Shown here one piece after another: positions 1 through 15,364 of a stretch of DNA of 64,000 bases (position 1 is its first letter; each line of letters begins with the position of its first letter). A program made the position numbers and the translations under genes. The stretch covers positions 18,561,154 to 18,625,153 of the forward strand of contig JACDQD010000002.1 in NCBI GenBank assembly GCA_019843655.1, read 5' to 3'. Origin of the DNA: Lethocerus indicus (taxonomy: Eukaryota > Arthropoda > Insecta > Hemiptera > Belostomatidae). The notes beneath the pieces are model-generated. The model saw only the letters and a program-made list of their open reading frames with translations. It had not been told where the DNA came from and ran no database searches.

Positions 1-1437
1 AAAAACTGTATACATAGGGACTTGGCTGCTAGGAATTGCTTGGTTGGTTAGTACTGAGATGTATTTTTTAAGGAATTAGGAATGTATTCCCTTAATAAAG
101 GAAGTTCTATGAAGTACTTTGTTCTATAACAACTGCTTCCCATTCTCATAAAATATGAATGCACATTTGTTAAAAGTATAGATCTTGCCCAAATTGTATC
201 CATCTTGCTTAAAAGTATTGTATCTTGCCCAATACAAGTAGAACGATGACTAGGATCATCAGTGACATAGTGGTACAAATAAATCAAGGCATTTCAACTA
301 CTTTAGTGATATGATGTGCTACAAAGTGTTCAATTCATTGCGTTCAGGTAGGTTTGTCAACAAAATGTTACAAGTGGATTTGTACAGATGTGAATAATTC
401 TGAATTGTTTCCGCACTGAGAGAAAGATTCAAGTTATCACACTTAGTTAAATGTGAACAACTCGACCTCAGAACCATCCTCAAAACCCCCAAATTAATTG
501 ACATTCTAGACAAAATTTCTGAGAATTGAGAAATAATTCTGAAACCACCCAGACCCCCTGGCCAAAAGAAGTCATATTGCAAATGAGTTCTCACACCTAT
601 CTAGAAGCAAATAATTGTATTAAGCTCAATGAGTATTTTTTGTAACCTGCCAACATCAAAGTATAAATGTGCTATTTGTTGTATCATTTCCTGTATAACT
701 CAAATAGATTGCTATGATCTGTTATACCCTTAAATGTGCTATTTATATTATCATAGTACTAACATCAGTGAGTCCAGTTGTGCAGTAATTACAATTTTCA
801 AATAGATCACTAGATGATCACCTATTTGTATGTGTGTGTATTGTATGTATATTTTGATTCATGGTTGTCTTTTAGGTGAAAATACTATTGTTAAAATATC
901 AGACTTTGGAATGTCAAGGGAAGAAGAAGAGTATATAGTGTCAGATGGAATGAAACAAATTCCTATTAAATGGACTGCTCCTGAAGCATTAAATTTTGGT
1001 GAGTTTTATCATAAAAGAGATTTATATTTTGACAAATGATTTCAACTAAACATACATCTTATTTTACTTAGGTAAGTACACATCACTTTGTGATGTTTGG
1101 AGTTATGGTGTCCTATGCTGGGAAATATTTTCTAAAGGTGAAACACCATATCCTGGACTTGGTAATTCTAAAGCCAGGGAGAAGATTGATGCAGGTATGA
1201 ATACATTTTTAACAGTTTAGCCTTTATCAATATTATATTTTTAGTAATGATCAATGTAACAATATTTATGGAATATTTTTTGTTTCCACCATAGGATACC
1301 GAATGCCCCCTACAGAAGGTACACCAGATGAAATGTATAGATTGATGCTGTGCTGTTGGGATTATCAACCTGAAAACAGACCACATTTTGATAGTGTATT
1401 TACTACTGTAGACACACTATATTCAACATATCGATAA
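1..1437 (+). CDS. Fps85D: Fps/Fer-type non-receptor tyrosine kinase, C-terminal exons (partial)
   Basis: Four exons are joined by GT-AG introns in consistent phase: 1-46, 876-998, 1072-1194 and 1295-1437 (TAA). The left edge cuts the gene. The translation is the C-lobe of a tyrosine kinase: the catalytic loop HRDLAARNC at the window edge, then KISDFGMS (the Mg-binding DFG), an activation loop with an acidic run and one tyrosine ([10 protein letters not shown]), the substrate-recognition motif [10 protein letters not shown], then SDVW-like CDVWSYGV and a CCW.Y.PENRP helix near the end. EEEEY followed by [13 protein letters not shown] fits the Fes/Fps/Fer family, cytoplasmic F-BAR-SH2 kinases acting at cell junctions and in cytoskeletal signalling. 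The N-lobe, SH2 and F-BAR parts lie outside the window. The protein stops a few residues after the kinase fold, as in that family. Insects usually have one such gene, which is why the Drosophila symbol is offered. Family assignment is strong; the exact orthologue is inferred. Confidence 0.85.
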
Positions 1438-2540
1438 CTATTATTTACAAGAAAATTACATACTTTCCTTTACATCCTTTTAGGTTAATAAATTTTATAA
1501 AGCTCAAAAGTTCATAAAGTAAAACTATTTGCCACCTACAGAGTTACAACCAGGCATGATATCAATAGTAAACAATGGAACATTGTTTCTATTAACTTAA
1601 TTATACACTTCTTTTTAATTATTTATCTTGCAAAGCCATTTTACTTGAAAGAACAGTAACCATTATTTTATTTTAACAGGTTTTTTGGTATAAAAACGAT
1701 GAATCATCTTTTTCAGGAATTGATTTTATATGTATGTTAAGTAAATAACTTTCCAAGCATGTGAGAATACTATTAGCTATATTTTTTGGCATTTATAAAA
1801 TTTCATCCTTTGAACTTTTTCCATTTGTGTAATTTCTATTGCTGTATCAATACAGTTTATATTTTTTACTTACAATTTACACTATAAATATTGCAGAAAA
1901 GTAAAATGTGTCAGAATTGTACACTGCTATTTTCCTCATGTGCTATTAAATCATACATAACTTCAAAACCAATTGTAGATTCAGTAAAATCCACATGTTC
2001 GTAAGAGACCATTAATGTAATACTGCAGTTAATAAATCCTTAATACTTATATTCTTAAAACTGAAGTTGCTTGGATTGTTTTGTTGCCATTGACTGCCAA
2101 TTGTATTATTTAATAGGTTTCCTCTGATACCATTACTTACATTGTGCCATGTTTTGTACATTTGTGTATATTTACTTATATATATTTATATATTTTGCTC
2201 ATCAGTTAGTAATAATTTATTTTATATTACCTATTTTTGTTATTTATTCTCCTCATAATGACAATTAAATGTTGTAATTAAAAATCATTTTATATCCTTT
2301 GCATTATATTTCCTTCCTAAGTAGGTTGTAAATATAAATGTATTTCAAATAGGGACATAGAATTGGAAATAGATATATTATTGGTTGTTATGGGTCCAGA
2401 ACAAACTTTAATTTAGAAACTATCACCTTTATCAATATTTTAGGAATAAAATAAAATAATAATTTTGGATGTTTCATTCTGTCAGTAACGTGAGAAATTT
2501 AGGAGTAATAATTATTGAATAAAACTTAATCACAATTAAA
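1438..2540. other. Fps 3' UTR and AT-rich intergenic DNA
   Basis: No open reading frame worth calling. Several AATAAA-like signals follow the kinase stop codon (first near 1488), so the start of this stretch is probably the kinase 3' UTR. The rest is AT-rich sequence without recognisable structure. Confidence 0.5.
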
Positions 2541-2720
2541 ATGAGGCCACAGTCACTCAGGGCACTGGGGCATGTGTCAGTAGAGGCCGAGGTTGGTAGT
2601 TCGAATTCACCCATGTGAATGATGGCTAGTCTGATATTTGCCATGGATGTTAGCCTGTAACCTAGACTATAAGTAGGGGCGCAGTGATTGCAAAGCACAT
2701 AATGGGGACAAGCATAATTG
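2541..2720 (+). repeat. tRNA-derived SINE-like copy 1
   Basis: The segment has a degenerate A box (around cactcagggcactgggg) and, about 50 bases later, a good RNA polymerase III B box (ggtagttcgaattcaccc). It continues into a tail containing gccatggatgttagc. A second copy with the same order of parts, including gtggctcagggtgtagagc and gccatggacttagg, lies at 36907-37040. This arrangement is typical of a tRNA-derived SINE. The boundaries are approximate and no target duplication was identified. Confidence 0.5.
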
Positions 2721-2903
2721 CAATATATAAGAATGGGAAAATTCTTCGAAACATTGATAAAATTAGCATATTTATTTACAAAAATTTGCAAAACAGGGCA
2801 TTGCCACCATTTTGGTTTAACATACTATATTAAACCAAATTAAATTTCAATAATAAAATACAAAATTAATATGAAGAATTGGCTTATTTAAAACATATTT
2901 TAT

Positions 2904-5900
2904 TCAAAGGTACAATTTTATCAATTCATCACTAACAGCTGATGGAGTTAAAACTCCCAGATCTGTAAATAGTAGAGTTATATAGGAAGGTGGAGTATAA
3001 TCAACTAACGGATGTTCTTCTTTTAAATTTTTAGTCAACATACTCGATGTGTACTGAAACAGAAAATAAAGCATTTTTTATATAAATGGGGATATAAATG
3101 AATGGTGTAATTTTTAAGTTTAAAAATATGAATTATGATAAGGAAAACAAAAATAAATGAACATATTTCTACAGAGGGATATGATGATCAATGGTTGAGC
3201 ATTTGCATGAAAACCATCTGGACCGATCTTACTCTAGTTGTTTTCACTGTTAGTTTAGATCAAGCTTAATATTTGATACAGATGACCAGCTTGTGGGATC
3301 ATGTAATACATCACCACATAGCTAATTATTTAGCTAGTGGGCGGACCATGATGAAGAGAGCATAATGTGCACAGAGATCAGTATGATCAGACAGTATTAA
3401 GGAAAGTAATGATATTATCGGAGTGAGATTTGCAATAAGGTGTATAGATAATACGTTTATGAGTGAAACGAAAGAAAAACATAAGAAACCCTTTGCATTA
3501 CAGAAATATAATACATATAAATTTATTTAGTTAGTAATATAAATTAAATTTTGGATTGTATTGATAAATTTGACCAAATATCTATGTTTACCTTATTAAA
3601 CCATAAAAAAAACATTTAAATGGTATATTAAATTATGTATACAAATTGTAGATACATTCTTAAATTCCTTTTTTGTATTCAACATACTCACCTTTTCTGT
3701 TACAGAGAAAACAAATGTTTACAATTTCTATCTGAACATAATCAATGTTTTGTTATAGTAAAATAATTAAGAAAATATATACAGGTGGTAACAATGTTTC
3801 ACTAAAGGTTTAACAAAAATAATCACTTCTGACATAGCTGTAAAGATAATTCAGATCTATGTTTAGTAGAATAGTTCAAGGAATATCACAAGGGTGATGT
3901 TTATTACAGATTTTTTTTTAATTTAACCTAAATTTATTTGAAATAAATATAAATATATTCCCATAACATTTTATATTTTGTATTAATAATATAAACACTT
4001 TTTGTAATACCACATTAATTTTCATATCTTTGAAATAAATATAATTATATTCATCATGTCTGTATTTTAATTTAAACTAAAATGCTGATCTGATGTTAAA
4101 TTTATTCTGAGTAGGCAGTGACACACACAATGAATCATGATAATATAACCTAAAAAATGTTTTTCTTACTCTCATATTTTTCAGCTTCACTTATTTGTTA
4201 TATTAATGCTTGAAGCTTATTACTTATTATAACTACGCAAACATTATGGGCTAGAGGGGAGATAGTTTATATTAAGACATTGATCTCTAATGAGTTAAAG
4301 CACTCATTTTTAAATGTTTTAGTTTGTTGTGTTTAGTGTTTTTATTGTATTTGTTTTCTCAGTGTGTCATATTTGAATTATTTTATGAGGGTTAATGTAG
4401 AATACCTGTTTTGTGGTCTGCTGGGGATTGGAATACCGTAAATTTTGCATTCTTCTGTCTCCTCTCCATGGTCTGGTCTTTTGCTAGACGGGTTTCAGCT
4501 GCTCACCATCTTCAGAAGCAATGTGAATCACTTTGGCACATGGGATGACCCACAAACACAAAAGCCCAAACCATTGAGTGGAAACAGAAGAATGCAAAAT
4601 CTATGAAGATATTAATCTATTTTATGTGATCTTCAACTAACTCAACATTTTTTAAATAAGGAACTTGAATATAAAACTGCATACCTTAAACTCATCAGGT
4701 AGATCTCCTTGATTCAATGGATAAAGCCTTGAAAATTTGAAACTTTCTGTCAGAACATAGAAAGGTTTTTTCATTTCACGGGCACATAATGCAATGGTAT
4801 AACTCCCAACCTGGAAAAAAGTATATTGTGAGGCAGTTATAATATTAATAATAATAAGGTATTAATAACTTTTGCAAATATTGGATCACCACCACCAATT
4901 TTATCCTATTTTTTATTTTATGCAACTATCTTCTAAATCAAATGCAAACATTCAAACTTATCTCTAGTGTATGAATAAAACCAGGACCATGTATAATAAA
5001 AATAAAATTTTTCACAACCAGAATGCCCAATATGCAAAAGTGACTCAATGAACTATTGACAAAAAAGCTACTGAAAATGGTGACCAAACAAAGGAGCAGA
5101 GACAAAAGATCAGATCACAGGAAACAAAATATTATTACCTTATTTATAATTCCTCCACTTTCAACAACACCCTCAGCACCAAGCATAACCATATCCACTT
5201 TCTCCATCACATAGCCTACTGCTGAGTCTAATATTAAAATACATGGAATTTTTGCTTTCCTCAATTCTTCAGCCATTTCTTCACTAAAAATAAACAAATA
5301 ATGTGTCATTTATTAATTCAAATGATAAACATGTACAAGGAACTTTATTGTAACATTTTCATATTCATTACCCACTGTTGTCAGGAGATGACATTGTGAT
5401 ATAAACTTCAAAACGTTTTTTGGCTTTAGCAGCTTCTTTCATGGTTTGCAGAACAACCCTAGATTTAGAATGGGTTAAAACTTTCTGTAAAAATATAATA
5501 AAATATTAAGTATAATATATTACATATTAATAATATTATGTTTTACCAACATTATCAATTCAACATAATCATTCTTTCCTAAAAATACAGCACACTTTAA
5601 GAATGATTGCTGATTTCTAATTGCAAAATTTAAACCTATTACTGTATATATATAGATAGATAGATGGGGAAAATTGAATAAGTGAAAAAATACAAAATTA
5701 AGTAAATTTAACAGTGTAATACACTTACAGAACCATCAATAATAAATGTTGAAGCCAATTTTGAGACTTTTCCTCGTGTTTCTTGTAATTTTTTCAGGAA
5801 CACTTCACCACGATGTAACATGACTTTTTTACATTCAGCAAATGACTGTAAAATTTAACTCTTTCAGAAATAATAGTTCTCAACCTTCCTAATCAGATGA

Positions 5901-7122
5901 CAATGTTGGCTGAAAACTAGAATCTCTAGAGTCTGAATGGTATTTAAATTTCTATTTAAACTATTATAGAACAAATTAAGTCTATTATAGAACAAATAAA
6001 TACAATGAAACACATTTCCTTGGTCAGAGCCCATCTTATCATCAGGAACATAATTGTAAAGTATTAAGGAAACTTAAAATATGTGTACAATTGTAAGTTA
6101 GTGATTGGAAAGTAAGAAACCTGAAAATGTAAACTATTGATTAAACTCTTTTTTTCCTTTTATTCACCACACATAATCAATCCTCACACTCTACCATTTG
6201 AAAATAATACAGTGAGGATTTCTTTCTGAATCCTTGAGAAAAACTATTTAAAACCTACAAAAATTTCTCAGTTAATTTTTAGTATCACATAAGTTACATG
6301 TGTTATAGTGTAATATGGAATCACTAATTATTCATTAGTCCTAACATTTTAAGTCACTAAATCAATAAAGGCAACAAGATACATTCCCTTCTTTTATCAA
6401 AAATGCCTGGGGTAAATTACTTCTAATCAACTTCAAACTTACATCCACATTATCCAAAGAAGCAAGTGTAATGAATCTCAGGAACAATTCTGAACCAGAA
6501 ACAACTGCTGTTATTGGACAATCAGTATTCCGGATTACTTCAACAGCTTTTCTCAGTTTTGAAACAAGTTCCTGGATAGTTTCAGCTGAAAAAAGTCATA
6601 TTCATGACAATTCAAGTAGTAAACAATTATTCATAACCATTTCAGCATTATACTATTTTCTTAAGATAAACAAAACATTATTACAAGATATTACTTACAA
6701 GTATCTTGTTCCAAAAATCGCAGTAGAGTCATAATGGCTGCAATGCCAGCAGAAACTTGCTTGTCTTCATACAATATATTGAGGAAATATTTCTTTATAT
6801 CTGAATAAATAAATAAAATCAGGTCAGCTAAGAAGATAAATTTAAAATATGAAACTATACAATTAAATATAGAGATTAAATCCAGAAGGCCCAGATAAGT
6901 AGCATTCATAGAGATGGTATAATCAATATAGTTCTTTAAGCTAATTAAATGTATGTTTGTGTTCTTCAAACCTATGGGTATAGGAGGAAAAGACAAAACA
7001 ATAACTTTACTTCTGCTGAATAATTATACGTATTCCATAAATCATATATCTCTAATGTACGTATTTATGACGTTTGTAATTAAAATAAGTAACTATATAA
7101 ACAAATTACCGTTTTCTTTCAT
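2904..7122 (-). CDS. EIF2B1: Translation initiation factor eIF2B subunit alpha
   Basis: Eight exons on the minus strand, in transcript order: 7122-7110, 6800-6699, 6585-6443, 5845-5729, 5484-5372, 5283-5139, 4810-4685 and 3053-2904 (TGA). They sum to 909 nt, 302 aa, against about 305 in human. All phases agree. The first coding exon is only 13 nt (MKEN plus one base). Recognisable family blocks are [57 protein letters not shown] and the C-terminal [18 protein letters not shown]. The alpha subunit belongs to the decameric guanine-nucleotide exchange factor for eIF2 and helps sense phosphorylated eIF2 alpha, so it links stress kinases to translation in the cytosol. The start is the ATG at 7122; the next exon has no better in-frame ATG upstream. 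No truncation or odd residue was seen. Confidence 0.95.
4450..4560. repeat. Dispersed ~115-bp repeat family, copy 1 (in eIF2B alpha intron)
   Basis: Contains ggtcttttgctagacggg, then gctgctcaccatcttcag and cactttggcaca. The same blocks in the same order occur at 39741-39855 and, reverse-complemented, at 51270-51390; a shorter, more diverged copy is at 11205-11280. It lies in the last intron of the minus-strand eIF2B alpha gene. Confidence 0.65.
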
Positions 7123-9177
7123 GATTTCAACCAAACAAGTGATGTAGAAACCTCGCAACGAAGTATAACCTACTCACAAAAGGAAAACGTAGGTTACCTA
7201 AACATATTGCTGCACATCCAAAATATGTGATTACATTTATGTGTGTATGTGTGTGTGTGTGTGTATGTGTGTGTGTGTGTGTGTGTATGTACTTATGTAT
7301 TTTTTTTCCAGTTAAGCTCATCATGTATAACAGATCAGTAAATGATTGATATGCATGTAATGGATATAAAATGAATATTGATATATTCCTATATTTAAAT
7401 ATACCCAACTAAAAATAATAATCATCTTCCACATGATGGTCCCAACATTACATATTAAGTAAGTATTCCCTTAAGAACTGGCAATTTTGCAAGCACCAGT
7501 AAAACATTCTGGTATCTCAGGGATATGTCACCTATTAACAACACATTTCATAACTGTTGCAAATTTATATATGATCTAAGTAATGTACTTGAAGTAAGAA
7601 TGTACTTGAATAAAAGATAAAAAATTGTCATACACTTATCATTGTATTTTATCTTGAAACAAGGAATTAATTATATGTGACAACATAAAAATAATCAAGT
7701 TTGTCTGATATGCACAGCTGCTATAAAATTTGTAAAAAACATTGCAAAACTAAAACCTTAATGCTTTTGGCTCTGATTGTAAGATAATACACATTTCACT
7801 ATAAATTATGAAATCTGTCATTTGAAATTAATTAAATTCATATTATAAGTAAAATAAATTATATTGAAGCCTAATTATTAAGAATTATAAAAGTTATATT
7901 TAAGATAAAGTTAAGTTAACAATTAGGCAGTTGGGTTAGATTCAGATTAATATGAACTAGTCTGTCTTTGCTCCTTAAAATCTAGTAACAATAAAATAAT
8001 TGAAGCCCTTCTAAACTAAATTGAACTAAAATTAATATTTAGGTTTATAATATGAAATTTATGTATGGGTTTAGTTTCTATACATGTGCACAAAGTGGTT
8101 GCTGATTCATACACACACAAGTCAATAAATAGAAGTAGATATAACCATTTAAATAATAAATAATTATTATTTAAATAACATTTGCTGATAAATTATAGCA
8201 CACAAATGGTGTTGTATGTTGAATTGTATACTTTAGTTATCCTATTAAACTGTGTTTGACTGGTTTATATTTTTTGGCTAGATCACAACCATATTTGTGG
8301 GGATACAAACTATTTAAACAAATAATGTAATATTCCTTGAGAAAAAAACAATGGCACAACTTAATATTGTTAGTAATATTAACTGAAAATTCAATATATT
8401 TAATAATAAATATTTTAACATAAATAATGTTCAAGTAGTTTTTTAGATCTTTTCATTGACACAGTGCTGAGAAAAGTTCTATCAGGTCTAACATCTAGTC
8501 AAAACCCACAAGCGACAAAAATATTGGATTAATGAAGTAAGATAATACTGTCGCAAACTATACCACAGAGAGTGACAAACAACTTTGTCAATAACGGAAG
8601 ACACTTCTTTTTAAATCATACGTACAATTGATTTCATCTATTACTTTAGACAATACACATCAATGATGATATTATAACAGAATTTTTTCTGACAAAAAAA
8701 GACTTACAAAAATTAGAACTGCAATTTAAACATTTGATAATGGTTTATAAAAAAACAAAAATCAAATGGACAGTATAATCCCAAATACACACAATTAAAA
8801 ATGAGAGATGACGGTAATGTGATTAGGTAGTAATATTTTTCTGAAATTAGTAAAATGTTATTTATTTTGTAAAGTTTAATTGTTGCCGATCACATATTAA
8901 CTAATAATTTCCAACTTGAGGACATATTTAAGGACAGAAGGTAGGAAGTTGATCTATTACGTCACGAAGTGTTACTACCTATCCTGATCTCACAGACATA
9001 GATATTAAAAATGAACTATTAGGTTATTAAGAAAAATATATCTTTTAATAATATCCCATTTCATTATTGTTTCTAAATTATAGATAACAAAGTATTTTAT
9101 TTGTACGTTTCCGGTAATGATTCTGCGGTAGGGAGGCAATAGCGAATCAGATTAGGCGTTACATTGAAACGTGCAAT
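7123..9177. other. Intergenic region between eIF2B alpha and Hsc70, with a GT microsatellite
   Basis: The 5' flank of eIF2B alpha (minus strand) meets the 5' flank of Hsc70 (plus strand) across about 2 kb, so the two genes are divergently transcribed. A GT dinucleotide run occupies about 7239-7288. The rest is AT-rich with many poly-A and poly-T tracts and no supported gene. Confidence 0.6.
7239..7288. repeat. GT microsatellite
   Basis: About 50 bases of GT repeats interrupted by single AT units. This explains a spurious poly-TH reading frame on the opposite strand. Confidence 0.9.
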
Positions 9178-9240
9178 CTGATTGGTCGACTTCAATAGAA
9201 TATTCCAGAACGGTCGAGAAGCCAACTACAAAACCTATAG
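9175..9240 (+). promoter_or_regulatory. Hsc70 promoter: CCAAT box and multi-unit heat-shock element
   Basis: GAA units alternate with TTC at fixed 5-bp spacing: GAA 9198-9200, TTC 9203-9205, GAA 9208-9210, a near-match GTC 9213-9215, and GAA 9218-9220. Three consecutive perfect units make a canonical HSF trimer site, and the fourth and fifth positions extend it. A reverse-strand CCAAT box (aatctgattgg, 9175-9185) lies just upstream, and a related aatcagatt lies about 30 bp before it. Position relative to the 5' UTR exon supports promoter function; HSF binding is inferred from the motif. Confidence 0.75.
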
Positions 9241-9244
9241 CCAA

Positions 9245-13400
<4,156 letters not shown>

Positions 13401-13939
13401 ACAAAACATTCCTGTTTAAATAGTATTTCTTTAATAAAAACAAAACCTGTTTAAGAGAAAAATATCTCAAGCTTGTATATTAAAAATACTTTGTTTGCAA
13501 GCTTCAGACATTCTTTTCTGTTGAGACAAAACTTTTTTTACTTTGTAACTATCTTGTGATATTGAATCTTCGAACTAGATTTACATTATGTATTTGGCTT
13601 CAAAATTAATAACCTTTCTTTTGACCCAATGTGAAGTATCCCAACTTCTACCTATTAAAAAAATTATAACCTCTTTTAGGCCCAAAATTCCTTCCATTGA
13701 ATTTTTTGTTATAATGTCTAAATATGTTAAAACCATTATTTGGCACTGAATAAAAGCTAATTTAAAGAATTATTTAGTGGATATTTAATCCCTATTCCTT
13801 CTGATATATGCTCTTGTGTTCAGCAAATTATAGGAACTTGTGGACACAAAAATTAAGCTTTTATTTTATATATTTACCCCATATACAAAGTGCATAAAGA
13901 CCTATTGTAAATGAGTCAATCTGGGTCAATTATTAGTAT
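13401..13939. other. Hsc70 3' UTR and flank
   Basis: AATAAA occurs at about 13432, soon after the stop codon. The segment around 13715-13795 (tctaaat, tttggcactgaataaaagc, gctaatttaaagaatt) recurs at about 14250-14330, which is part of the evidence for the Hsc70 relic described next. Confidence 0.6.
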
Positions 13940-14340
13940 AATCATACTAATTGGAGGGGAATTGAGTATAGTCTGACTTCTCTTCCAGAAGAGGCTTTGG
14001 CTCCTTGTTTTCTTATTTTAAAACAAGCCATTGAAACCCGAAATATAAAATTTCATACTTAACTGTTAAGAGCTATGATGACTAACTTAGAACACCTAAT
14101 TATTCATAACCATTTTTCTGAGCTCTTGTTAATAGTAGTAACTAATTACATAATCTTCATTTCCTTTCGTTTTGTTATAGCTGCCACATAATTTTTATTT
14201 CGTATCTTTAATATTTTAATTTATGTAAGATAAAAAACAGTAATGGCAAAAATGTGTCTAAATGATAAAAGCATTTGGCTCAGAATAAAAGCTAATTTAA
14301 GGATTAATTTATGAATGATTAATCCCCCTAATAACATGAT
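13940..14340 (+). pseudogene. Relic of a tandem Hsc70 duplicate with its coding region deleted
   Basis: 13977-14250 is collinear with the end of the Hsc70 5' UTR intron (9900-10185). Shared blocks are cttccagaagaggctttggc, agagctatgatgac followed by aacttag, acacctaattattca and ctgagctcttgtt, and it ends with a start-codon region reading gtaatggcaaaa like the true gene. Directly after these first three codons the sequence jumps to a copy of the Hsc70 3' UTR (gtctaaat, catttggctcag, aataaaagctaatttaagg). So the intron end and the ATG are fused to the 3' UTR and the whole coding part is missing. Because intron sequence is present this is not a retrocopy; a tandem duplication followed by deletion is inferred. 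Confidence 0.8.
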
Positions 14341-15289
14341 TATGATTTGAATGAAAGCTAATCATGAGCTCCCCCCACAAATGGTCTCATTTGTACTAAT
14401 TCTAGAAACAAGGGATTCTAGTCATTCGCCAATTATAAGCATTTTTCTGTATTTATGTACTATATGTAATGACTTTTATATATAATAAAATATAAAAGAA
14501 TTTAAAAACCTATAGAAAAGGGCCATACTGGGCCACATATGTCATAAATTACATATTTAAATATCTTCATATATATATATATATATATCTGTGTATATAT
14601 AGACACATAAAATAGCCCCTGTAACTAATTGTGCTGAACACACGAAGCTATAAAGGCAGGAATTTGGTTCTCATTTTATAGATGTGATCCTGATTAAATC
14701 CTATAAAATAACGGTCTCTACATTTCTGATTCACACGCCGAAACACACACGTATATAGATAGACAGAGGTGAAAAGGATTACCTGTGCACTCGTCCTATG
14801 GGTGCACATGATTCTATTGTATGCAATTTTGAATTTGAGGTGATCTCAGTTTGATCAGGTTGAACAAATATATATAGTGTCGTGTATATAAACACTTGCG
14901 GGTTATAATAAAACAGATAAGACTTGTATGTGGTGCTTCTCTGATTTAAACATTTAAAGCTTAAAATTGACCTAGAAATTATTACTTGTTTCAAAATGAA
15001 AAAATGAATTTTAGAAATTAAACTTTTTAAAACTAGAATTTGTATTTTTAAGAAAGGATCTCCTGGATAACCGGCGTCGAGATGCAGTTTCGAATGCGCA
15101 CTGACACAGTTTAGGTCGCTAATTCTAAAGTGTACTGATGTAACAATTGATAGCGTAGATTTGTACCTCAGTGCCTCTGGGGTCTGTTCCTTCTTTCATG
15201 ATGGATTCTTTAAGTTTAAATTCTTGCTTCATATTGCGATATTTGTAACAGAACTGGTGGTTTGCATACCGTTGTGAGGTTGGCAGCAA
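14341..15289. other. Intergenic, no gene seen
   Basis: AT-rich with a short TA run at about 14571-14588 and scattered low-complexity tracts. From about 15060 base composition becomes more balanced, probably the promoter and 5' UTR region of the following gene. No motif was recognised with confidence. Confidence 0.5.
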
Positions 15290-15364
15290 GTGAACCACCC
15301 CTTCCAATATCGGAGATCCCGGGCAGCCGCCTCCTCCCTATCGAGATATTCGTTTTTCAGTGCA

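Noticed and set aside
2541..2640. Functional tRNA gene (B box ggtagttcgaattcaccc)
   Set aside because: No acceptor-stem pairing or intact cloverleaf could be drawn, and a second similar copy with a shared tail indicates a SINE.
7127..7408. Minus-strand frame with a poly-TH stretch
   Set aside because: The repeat is the GT microsatellite at 7239-7288; there is no other coding signal.
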